DNA from: CAZUZD01 sp964624465 | GTDB lineage: Bacteria > Planctomycetota > Planctomycetia > Isosphaerales > Isosphaeraceae | NCBI GenBank assembly: GCA_964624465.1 | Contig: CAZUZD010000034.1 | Location: 1-29,318, forward strand | Direction of reading: 5' to 3' | DNA length: 29,318 nt | In this document: positions 1 through 5,410 of the stretch, piece by piece | Layout of the letters: each line of letters begins with the position of its first letter | Position numbering within the stretch: the first letter of the stretch is position 1 | Made by a program: the position numbers and the translations under genes | The notes under the pieces: generated by a model | What the model was told of the DNA's origin: nothing | What the model saw: only the letters and a program-made list of their open reading frames with translations | Database searches by the model: none

Positions 1-92
1 TGGCCCGCCGGCTGGCGAAGCATCGGGCGAGAACCTAGCTAACTCAACAGGCTCTTAGCCCTAGAGGCCAGAAGAGGCGGCAATATAATTCT

Positions 93-1148
93 GTGCAGTC
101 AGAAGGGCTGCGGCCCGCGCTCTTAGCAGACTTTCCGGCTGGAGAGACGTTGTGCATCGGAATCGACTTCGCCTGGTGGGGAGGTGGCAAGTCTCCCCGG
201 TCCCAGACCGATACGCTTGTCTTTGCCAGTATCAACGGCGAGCAGGCTAGTCCCCTAAAATTGGAGCGAGTCGACCTGAGTGGGACGTACGACCCCGACG
301 CCAATGATACCCAGCCCAACTGCGACCCGGACGCCACATTGGTGTTGCAGAAGTTGCGGGATGTAATCGTGGCTCATGCGGGCGAGCGCCGCGTCGTACT
401 GGCGGTCGATGCACCACTGCGAGCGCTGAATCGACCTAACTTGCCAGCAAGAAGCCGAAAGGCTGACAGCACTGAGGTGAACAGGCAGAACTCCGTCAAA
501 CGGTCGGAGTACCGGCAGTGCGACCGAACGGTGCGCGAGGGACTTGGCCTCGATGGCGGCGCAGGAGGATGGCGACACGTTCGGAACATCCAACCCGGTG
601 CACCGCTCTGCCCTCGTGTTGCAGCTCTGGTGGAGGGCCTTCGCGAGCTCGGATTCCAGCTCTATACCGATCCCGCCACCGATGTTGGCAACTTCACTCT
701 GTTCGAGTGCTTTCCCGGCGAGGCCCTTTGGTCGCTCGGTGCGATGGGTAGGTTCTCCTCCTATCGGGCGGGTGAAGCGCGAGAGTACAAGCAGGGCAGG
801 CTTCGCGATCCGCGTTTGTGGGATCTCCCTGCGGACACGGCCTGGCGCCCCTGGCCGACGGTTCTCTACTGGGTCCATCGGGGCCTCTACGGTTTTGCCA
901 ATCGTGATGTCCTTGGAATAAGCGAGGACGTCTTCGCGGGCTGGATGGCAGATCTGACGCGGGCCCTGCTCACGGACGACCTCGTTATGGACAGAGGCCG
1001 TCGACGAGCCCGCCGGGGAAAGCAATTGGACGATCTGATCGAGTCTGTGAACTGCTTCCTGACGGCCGTATCGTTCGTACGGAACCGGGCCCATGTCTGG
1101 GTCGGGGACAACCCAGCGGATGGTCATATCATCGGACCAGGTCGTTGA
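93..1148 (+). CDS. DUF429 family protein (predicted RNase H-like fold)
   Basis: About 351 residues. The N-terminus carries a GIDFAWWGGG stretch resembling the GID-x-A opening strand of DUF429 proteins. It is followed by VDAPLRAL, then a conserved-looking R-x-CDR-x-VR, then FECFPGEALWS (compare the family's 'E-x-YPA-A-W'). Near the C-terminus are LDDLIESVNCFLTA and a closing DNPADGHIIGP, which match the family's typical ending. DUF429 is predicted to have an RNase H-like nuclease fold; its function is unknown. The GTG at 93 lacks a well-spaced ribosome site, since GAGG lies about 14 bases upstream. A start at a TTG near 148, just before the GID strand, is possible. The frame is closed by a stop at 36-38. 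The gene lies in the lower-GC part of the window on the same side as the integrase, so it is probably cargo of the integrated element. The family call rests on motif resemblance only. Confidence 0.65.
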   Translation: MQSEGLRPALLADFPAGETLCIGIDFAWWGGGKSPRSQTDTLVFASINGEQASPLKLERVDLSGTYDPDANDTQPNCDPDATLVLQKLRDVIVAHAGERRVVLAVDAPLRALNRPNLPARSRKADSTEVNRQNSVKRSEYRQCDRTVREGLGLDGGAGGWRHVRNIQPGAPLCPRVAALVEGLRELGFQLYTDPATDVGNFTLFECFPGEALWSLGAMGRFSSYRAGEAREYKQGRLRDPRLWDLPADTAWRPWPTVLYWVHRGLYGFANRDVLGISEDVFAGWMADLTRALLTDDLVMDRGRRRARRGKQLDDLIESVNCFLTAVSFVRNRAHVWVGDNPADGHIIGPGR

Positions 1149-1778
1149 AAGACGCACTCGAGGAAGGGCGAGACAAGGCGCAAGGGCATCGCACCTACGC
1201 CCAGAAGCAATAACTCCAACGACGAGGGAGCGAGGCGTACGCTACACGGTGATGGACCACCCTCCACGATCGAGGAGTTCGGCTCGGGTAGTGCATCGTT
1301 CGGACTGTAAATTCCCCCAGTCTTGATGCGGCAGGCCACCGCCGGTTTTCTTGGCGGGTTGCCACACCGACCCGAGGAGAACCCAACGATGACCCACCAC
1401 AATCAGTCTTCAGCTCTTCGGCCAGAGAACCGAGCGGCTCGCCGAGCACGGCTCTGACGGCCCTGCCTAGGCCGTCATCGTCCTGCTCAATCAGGTCATG
1501 ACGACGAGGATCGAGCACGCAGGTGGACCGATCCAACTCGCCCTGCGACACGCCGTTTCGCCGCACGAGCCACGCGGACAAGCGGCGGGCCTGGCGTGAA
1601 ACCCTGCTGGACTTGGATATTCGAACGATCCTCCAGCCCGGCGTCACGGCGCTGGAAATTCAGACCGCGGGCGAAGGAATGCTGAGCCTGGTCGCAGAGA
1701 GCGAAGGATGTCCCGGAAATGGCAGACTTGCCGGTTCCCCGCCCGGCATCCGATTACCACAGAACCCGATTCCAGGAC
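1149..1778. other. 630-base stretch without an intact gene
   Basis: No reading frame here has both a plausible start and protein-like content from end to end. The open frames on both strands look like shadows. The only suggestive content is the decayed transposase-like stretch described separately from 1389. The stretch has lower GC than the host region and fits degraded mobile-element DNA. Confidence 0.5.
1389..1650 (+). pseudogene. possible relic of an IS256-type transposase N-terminus
   Basis: A strong ribosome site (GAGGAGA, 9 bases before ATG 1389) starts a peptide MTHHNQSSALRPENRA that stops after 22 codons. Moving to the frame that begins at 1411 gives RTERLAEHGSDGPA, a TAG stop, then AVIVLLNQVM. 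This recalls the 'LAEHGFDG-x-A-x-AL-x-LLNE-x-M' opening of IS256-family transposases as remembered from planctomycete genomes. Weak traces of the following 'YANG-K-KT' region appear in a third frame around 1560-1660. If real, the gene carries at least two frame changes and one nonsense mutation, and no downstream catalytic part is present. The match is from memory and short, so it stays tentative. Confidence 0.35.
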
Positions 1779-2081
1779 TCATTCACCTGCCTGCCTGGCC
1801 CGATGTGCCCCGCCCTCGGGGTACAACTCGTCAACGTGGGGGCCGTGGTCAGCCTCGGGTCCCGGTTCCAGGACGAGCAGTTCACCAGGCGTGCACCTGA
1901 AATAGCGGCACAGTGCCTCGACAAAACGGGTGTTCGTCGCTGCGCCTCCCCTCGGCGAAGCGAGCGTGGAGAGCACGCTGACCGAAACCCCAGTTGCCTC
2001 GCTCACCTCACGCCAGGAGATGCGGCGGCCCTCTGATTCTTCCCGGTCGCGCAACAAACGCGATATATTAAACCGAATCAT
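1779..2081 (-). CDS. Cro/C1 (XRE)-type helix-turn-helix regulator
   Basis: 100 residues. Residues 1-72 form a compact XRE/HTH_26-like domain: an opening helix MIRFNISRLLRDRE, a recognition unit SWREVSEATGVSVSVLSTLAS, then FVEALCRYFRCTPGELLVL, a typical closing helix of this family. The last 28 residues are polar and show no further domain. It is transcribed away from the excisionase and integrase genes, with a control region of about 280 bases between them that contains palindromes. That arrangement is typical of a repressor governing excision and integration functions of a temperate element and its own expression. A weak ribosome site (GGGGCGAG) precedes the ATG. The fold is well supported; the role as repressor is inferred from position. 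Confidence 0.8.
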   Translation of the reverse strand: MIRFNISRLLRDREESEGRRISWREVSEATGVSVSVLSTLASPRGGAATNTRFVEALCRYFRCTPGELLVLEPGPEADHGPHVDELYPEGGAHRARQAGE

Positions 2082-2112
2082 GCTCGCCCCAGGAAAACTT
2101 CTCCCTAGGCGA

Positions 2113-2140
2113 TTGACTTCGCCTTGGGCGAAACTAGGAT
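2113..2140 (+). promoter_or_regulatory. candidate promoter with an operator palindrome between the -35 and -10
   Basis: TTGACT (2113-2118), 16 bases, TAGGAT (2135-2140) make a sigma-70-like promoter reading toward the excisionase and integrase. Within the spacer sits a perfect palindrome, TTCGCC-ttg-GGCGAA (2118-2132). It is placed where a bound repressor would block RNA polymerase. The core GGCGA recurs at 2108, 2150 and 2190, which could mean several operator half-sites. The likely ligand is the neighbouring XRE-type protein. This is seen in the sequence but untested. Confidence 0.45.
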
Positions 2141-2159
2141 ATCTTGTGTGGCGAATAAC

Positions 2160-2181
2160 GGCCAGAAATCTGGTCGTTTTT
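2160..2181 (+). terminator. small hairpin with T-run in the leader before the excisionase gene
   Basis: GGCCAGA/TCTGGTC can pair around a very short loop and is followed by G and five T. It lies between the candidate promoter at 2113-2140 and the excisionase start. It could be a weak terminator or attenuator of the excisionase/integrase transcript. The loop is so short that the innermost pairs would have to open, so the call is weak. Confidence 0.25.
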
Positions 2182-2264
2182 CATTATGGGCGAAGGAACG
2201 CTGGGCGTCCACAGCCTCGTCGGGGACTGGACGACGAGACCGTACGCCCACGACGACTCAGGCA

Positions 2265-2282
2265 TAGATCATTTTTGATCTA
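2265..2282. repeat. perfect 7-base inverted repeat, TAGATCA-tttt-TGATCTA
   Basis: A perfect 7+4+7 inverted repeat lies about 78 bases upstream of the excisionase start. Its AT-rich sequence stands out from the surroundings. It could be a second operator or part of a promoter for the excisionase. No protein partner can be assigned. Confidence 0.4.
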
Positions 2283-2359
2283 AACCACATCGCGTGCTCC
2301 CGAACGTTTTGCGCTGGACCCGGGAGCTAACTCAAGGTCAGTCAAGATCGGAGGGTCGT

Positions 2360-2617
2360 ATGCTCGAGAAGTCGCCTCGTCGATCCCAGGATGCTCCGCT
2401 GGGACGTGACGAACTTGCAGTCTGGCTCGATATCACCCCGAGAACCCTGAGACGCTGGGAGCAAGCTGGTCGGATCCCACGACCCGCGTGCGTCGGAAAC
2501 CAGCGATACTGGCAACGCGGCGAGATCGTCGACTGGTTCAATGCCGGATGCCCTGAACGCCGCGAATGGGAGCGTTTGAGGGCGGGAAATCGCAAGAACC
2601 CCAAACAAAGGACCTGA
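2360..2617 (+). CDS. AlpA/MerR-like helix-turn-helix excisionase (recombination directionality factor)
   Basis: 85 residues from the ATG at 2360, chosen because GGAGG (2350-2354) sits five bases upstream. A GTG at 2294 would add 22 residues but lacks a ribosome site. The protein has the winged-helix DNA-binding pattern of AlpA/Xis proteins: LGRDELAVWLDITPRTLRRWEQAGRIPRP, then a wing ending RYWQRGEIVDWFN. Such proteins are usually small partners of a tyrosine recombinase that favour excision. The stop (2615-2617) is only nine bases before the preferred integrase start at 2626, so the two genes are almost certainly cotranscribed. Fold and context agree. A role as plain transcription activator of the integrase, as for AlpA, is the alternative. 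Confidence 0.75.
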   Translation: MLEKSPRRSQDAPLGRDELAVWLDITPRTLRRWEQAGRIPRPACVGNQRYWQRGEIVDWFNAGCPERREWERLRAGNRKNPKQRT

Positions 2618-2625
2618 CTGATCTG

Positions 2626-4185
2626 ATGCGGCCGTTTCACAAAACCGTCACCAAAGGTGGGAAGAAGCGGACGGTCCGGACCTGGTCCATTCGCTACCGA
2701 GATGCCGATGGGAAACGACGTGAAGAACACGGGTTTGCGACCGAAGTCGAAGCCAACCATCGGCTTCGACAGGCGATGAAGGAGGTTGCCGACGAGCGGC
2801 TCGGCATCCGTGATCCCCTGGCTCAGCAGACTCGCAGGCCGCTCCACGAACACATGGCCGACTTCCAAGGTTCCCTCGAGGATGACCGGGTCTCGGCGGG
2901 GCAGATCAAGCTCGTCACGGGCCGGGTCGAACGGATTCTTGACGCTTGTGGATTCGCCTACCCGACCGATCTCGAGGAACTCCGCGTCAAGAGCTGCCTC
3001 GCCCAGCTTCGTCAGGACGGTCTTTCGGACCGAACCGTACTTCACTACACGCGGGCGATCGTTCAGTTCGCTCGTTTTCTCGTCAAGCACAAGCGTCTCC
3101 GCGACAATCCATTTTCGGGTCTCCAGGCCCGACGACAGGAGGTGACTCCCCGGCATCCGCGACGGGCGCTGTCAGCCGCCGAGCAGGGTCGGCTGCTGGA
3201 AGTCACACGCGGCCGTGAACCGTTTCGTGGCCTCGATGGGCCGGCCCGGGCGCTCCTCTACCGGACGGCGCTGCAGACCGGGCTCCGCGCCTCGGAGCTG
3301 GCCGGTTTGACCGTCGCCGACCTGGTCCTGGACGGAGACACGCCGATGGCCGTCCTCGACGGCTCACGCACCAAGAACCGCAAGGCGGCGAGACAGCCGC
3401 TCCCCCCGGACCTCGCGCGAGGGCTTGCGGCCTGGGTCACGGGTCGTCCCGGCGACCAGCGGCTCTGGCCAGGGAACTGGGCCCGCAACAAGCAGGGGGG
3501 CATCATGCTCCGGGCCGACCTTGCGGCGGCCGGCATCCCCTATGAGGTCGGCGGACGATACGTCGACTTTCATGGGCTCCGGCACACGTTCGTGACCAAC
3601 CTGCACCGAGCGGGGGTCTCCCCCAAGGTCGCCCAGACCCTGGCCCGCCACAGCACGATCGACCTGACGATGAACGTTTATACAGACGTGGACAGCGAGG
3701 ATCTGCGCGAGGCCATCGGGCGGACGGACGCCATGGTCCGCTCCGTTGGCTCGGATCAGGCCGCCCCACAAACCCATCAACGGACGCCTGTCGAGTTTGC
3801 ACCCGAGTTTGCACCCGGGGATGTCCCCGAGGTGCCGGCGATGTCCGCCGATGTCCAGCCGACCCCTTCAGGGGGTTCTCAGCTTGAGTCGACCCAGGAA
3901 CGACACAACCCCCTGCGGGGACAGGGGGTTGTCGTCGAATGTCCGGGGATGTCCCCGGATGTCAGCGGAGGAGGTGGGATTCGAACCCACGGAACCGGAG
4001 ACCGGTTCACCGGTTTTCGAGACCGGCCCTTTCAACCACTCAGGCACCCCTCCGAATCGGCCGCAGGTCGGCCCGAACGTCTGCTGGCGAAGAACGCCGT
4101 GAGGATCTGCCCCGCCTCGGCGGCCATCAGGCCGGACTCGACGCGACTGCGGTGGTTCAACCGCGGATCATCGAGGAGCCGGTAG
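2626..4185 (+). CDS. tyrosine recombinase (integrase) of an element inserted at tRNA-Ser
   Basis: 519 residues from the ATG at 2626; an upstream in-frame ATG at 2566 has no ribosome site and overlaps the excisionase. Residues about 5-60 resemble an arm-binding domain (WSIRYRDADGKRREEHGF). Residues about 80-170 form the SAM-like core-binding domain, and about 185-370 the catalytic domain. All catalytic residues are visible: R221 (TGLRASEL), K250, H316 and R319 (HGLRH), H342 (ARHSTI) and the nucleophile Y352 (VYTDV). The domain ends near residue 375, yet the frame stays open for about 145 more residues. From residue 447 the tail is translated from the antisense of the tRNA-Ser gene and then of the 3' end of tadA. 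That tail is probably fortuitous: in the excised circle the 3' end would be different. The enzyme should join the element to the 3' end of tRNA-Ser. Confidence 0.9.
   Translation: MRPFHKTVTKGGKKRTVRTWSIRYRDADGKRREEHGFATEVEANHRLRQAMKEVADERLGIRDPLAQQTRRPLHEHMADFQGSLEDDRVSAGQIKLVTGRVERILDACGFAYPTDLEELRVKSCLAQLRQDGLSDRTVLHYTRAIVQFARFLVKHKRLRDNPFSGLQARRQEVTPRHPRRALSAAEQGRLLEVTRGREPFRGLDGPARALLYRTALQTGLRASELAGLTVADLVLDGDTPMAVLDGSRTKNRKAARQPLPPDLARGLAAWVTGRPGDQRLWPGNWARNKQGGIMLRADLAAAGIPYEVGGRYVDFHGLRHTFVTNLHRAGVSPKVAQTLARHSTIDLTMNVYTDVDSEDLREAIGRTDAMVRSVGSDQAAPQTHQRTPVEFAPEFAPGDVPEVPAMSADVQPTPSGGSQLESTQERHNPLRGQGVVVECPGMSPDVSGGGGIRTHGTGDRFTGFRDRPFQPLRHPSESAAGRPERLLAKNAVRICPASAAIRPDSTRLRWFNRGSSRSR
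3793..3816. repeat. 12-base tandem repeat, two perfect copies of GAGTTTGCACCC
   Basis: GAGTTTGCACCC occurs at 3793-3804 and again at 3805-3816, encoding EFAPEFAP in the integrase tail. Because it lies between the catalytic domain and the attachment site, it may be an arm-type recombinase or excisionase site rather than selected protein sequence. Confidence 0.6.
3815..3963. repeat. cluster of GATGTCC-type repeats next to the attachment site
   Basis: CCGGGGATGTCCCCG occurs exactly twice (3815-3829 and 3943-3957). The second copy is the centre of a near-perfect palindrome, TCCGGGGA-TG-TCCCCGGA (3942-3959). Shorter ATGTCC copies lie near 3841, 3850 and 3939, and a variant, ATGTCAG, at 3959. The set sits in the last 150 bases before the tRNA gene. 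Clustered short repeats beside a core site are typical arm-type binding sites of tyrosine recombinases; this role is inferred. Confidence 0.5.
3905..3932. terminator. 11-base-pair hairpin between the integrase catalytic region and tRNA-Ser
   Basis: ACAACCCCCTG (3905-3915) and CAGGGGGTTGT (3922-3932) pair perfectly around a six-base loop. On the minus strand this lies about 34 bases downstream of the tRNA-Ser 3' end and could stop its transcript. There is no T-run, and the integrase frame reads through it. It could also be a recombination site. Confidence 0.45.
3966..3990. other. inferred attachment-site junction in the tRNA-Ser 3' half
   Basis: The integrase gene points at, and directly abuts, the 3' end of tRNA-Ser, the usual layout of tRNA-targeting elements. 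The T arm and acceptor 3' strand (3966-3990) are the likely identity segment. A second copy, expected at the far end of the element, is not seen anywhere between 1 and 3965. The exact crossover limits therefore cannot be set. Confidence 0.5.
3966..4053 (-). tRNA. tRNA-Ser, anticodon CGA
   Basis: 88 bases read on the minus strand. The acceptor stem GGAGGGG pairs with CTCCTCC (one G-T pair), followed by discriminator G73, as expected for serine. The anticodon stem CCGGT/ACCGG encloses the loop CTCGAAA, giving anticodon CGA. A long variable arm and a T arm GTGGG-TTCGAAT-CCCAC complete a class II tRNA. CCA is not encoded. The first 22 bases overlap the end of the tadA reading frame on the same strand, so the tadA stop codon is tRNA bases 20-22. 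No clear promoter is visible just upstream within tadA, so cotranscription with tadA is possible. Its 3' end faces the integrase and is the probable attachment site. Confidence 0.95.
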
Positions 4186-4547
4186 AGGCTGCGACAGGCC
4201 CCGGCTTTGGGGTCCGGGGCCGCGTAAACCGTGCGGGGGACGCGGGCCAGGACGATGGCCCCGGCACACATGACGCACGGTTCGAGCGTGACATAGAGCG
4301 TGCAACGGTCCAGTCGCCAGGATCCCAGGGCCAGGCCGGACGCGCTGAGGACCAGGCGTTCGGCGTGGGCGGTGGGGTCCTGAAGCGTCTCGCGCAGGTT
4401 GTGGGCCTGGGCGATCACTCGACCCTCGCAAGCGACGACGGCACCGATGGGCACCTCCCCGAGCTCACGGGCGCGACGGGCCTGGCCCAGGGCCAGGCTC
4501 ATCATAGCGTGATCTTCGGGCGGAAACTCGGCTGCGGAACGGTGCAT
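4032..4547 (-). CDS. tadA: tRNA-specific adenosine deaminase TadA
   Basis: 171 residues from the ATG at 4547. The enzyme deaminates adenosine 34 of tRNA-Arg(ACG) to inosine in the cytoplasm. The cytidine-deaminase fold signature is complete: HAE at residues 61-63 (zinc ligand H61 and proton shuttle E63) and TLEPCVMCAG with zinc ligands C91 and C94. MMSLALGQARRA forms the first helix, and EVPIGAVV the usual first strand. The length is normal for TadA. The same frame continues upstream without a stop, but that part has no TadA content. A candidate promoter lies at 4600-4628. The last seven codons (ending EGCLSG) and the stop lie inside the tRNA-Ser gene on the same strand. This overlap is unavoidable, because no earlier in-frame stop exists. 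Confidence 0.93.
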   Translation of the reverse strand: MHRSAAEFPPEDHAMMSLALGQARRARELGEVPIGAVVACEGRVIAQAHNLRETLQDPTAHAERLVLSASGLALGSWRLDRCTLYVTLEPCVMCAGAIVLARVPRTVYAAPDPKAGACRSLYRLLDDPRLNHRSRVESGLMAAEAGQILTAFFASRRSGRPAADSEGCLSG

Positions 4548-4599
4548 CGGAGCGATGACCTGACCGTACCGGATCCCGGGTCGCACTTGCAACGGACGT

Positions 4600-4628
4600 A
4601 TCTTCGCCGGGGCCCCGACCGCTGTCAA
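4600..4628 (-). promoter_or_regulatory. candidate sigma-70-type promoter of tadA
   Basis: On the minus strand a perfect TTGACA (4628-4623) is followed after 17 bases by GAAGAT (4605-4600). The -10 is poor, but the position, about 50 bases before the tadA start and just after the upstream gene's stop, fits. It may also drive tRNA-Ser. Confidence 0.4.
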
Positions 4629-4645
4629 GTCGAGCCACGATCGGC

Positions 4646-5317
4646 TCACGCCCGCTCGGGCCGGGTGGACCGGTGGGAGGAGCGGCGCCCGGCCCGGCTC
4701 CGTCCCCGACGACGGCCGAGGAACCAGGCCAGGGCCGTGGCCAGGCAGGGGATCAGGGCCAGCGCGAGGACCCAGCCGGAAGGCGCCGGGATCGCGCGGG
4801 AGAGGGAGCCAACCACGGCCACGACCGTCAGCAAGCCGACCAGGCCTCCGACGGCGGCGCGCAGCCCGGTGGGACGGGAGGAGGTGGCCAGAGCGGTGGA
4901 TCCGAGGACCAGGCTCAGCAGGCAGAGGGCGGTCGAGCCGGTCAGCAGCATCGGAGCGGTGCCGTTGCCCAGGCCGCTGACGGCCGACGGGGGGCCGGGG
5001 TCGAACCATCGCAGGAGACCCACCACGCCGAGGGCCACGCCCCAGCTGCACATCAGGCCGGCCAGGCCCGCGGCGATCAGCCGGCGCTGGACGCCCGGAT
5101 CGCTCGAACGGAGCCGCTGCCGGCAGCGCCGGACGGCTCGGGCCAGGCGCCGAGCCGGCGGTGGGGGCGAAACCCGGAGGGGCAGGGCAGGGCCCTCGCA
5201 GGGCACGCAACCGGTCTCGGTCACGCAGCGCATGCACCAGCCGAAAACCAGGCGGCCACGGGCATCCTGGCCGAGGACCTCCCGAATCATGATCCGATCG
5301 CAGCGGGTGCAGCGCAT
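4646..5317 (-). CDS. zinc-ribbon membrane protein of unknown function
   Basis: 223 residues. The N-terminal 40 residues hold three CxxC pairs (C3/C6, C28/C31, C37/C40), which suggest a small zinc ribbon. A basic linker at about 55-75 follows, and then four hydrophobic segments at roughly 80-105, 122-146, 155-176 and 183-205. The C-terminus is Arg/Ser-rich. No family is recognised. The layout, a cytosolic metal-binding head on a four-helix membrane part, is common in uncharacterised planctomycete proteins. It lies 93 bases downstream of the response-regulator gene on the same strand and could belong to that transcription unit. The frame is convincing by composition and by its ATG at the zinc ribbon. 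Confidence 0.7.
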   Translation of the reverse strand: MRCTRCDRIMIREVLGQDARGRLVFGWCMRCVTETGCVPCEGPALPLRVSPPPPARRLARAVRRCRQRLRSSDPGVQRRLIAAGLAGLMCSWGVALGVVGLLRWFDPGPPSAVSGLGNGTAPMLLTGSTALCLLSLVLGSTALATSSRPTGLRAAVGGLVGLLTVVAVVGSLSRAIPAPSGWVLALALIPCLATALAWFLGRRRGRSRAGRRSSHRSTRPERA

Positions 5318-5410
5318 GCGGGTGGGCCTCGATCAGAGCGGTCGGGCGGTCCCTTCGGTGCCCCGGTTCACGAGGGAGGACCTTCGAGACCCCGACCGAC
5401 GCCTCACGGG

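Noticed and set aside
255..1157. A 300-codon minus-strand frame opposite the DUF429 gene
   Set aside because: The plus strand shows family motifs in order, while the minus frame shows none and no ribosome site.
1195..1647. A 150-codon minus-strand frame in the gene-poor stretch
   Set aside because: Part of it looks mildly protein-like, but there is no domain or good ribosome site and the plus strand offers a better (decayed) explanation.
1..3965. Second copy of the tRNA-Ser 3' end marking the other border of the element
   Set aside because: Searched by eye for ggaggtgggattcgaaccc on both strands and not found, so no border is claimed.
4548..5237. Upstream extension of the tadA frame to a 401-residue protein
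   Set aside because: The extra 230 residues are antisense-type Pro/Arg/Gly sequence overlapping the membrane-protein gene, and TadA is complete without them.
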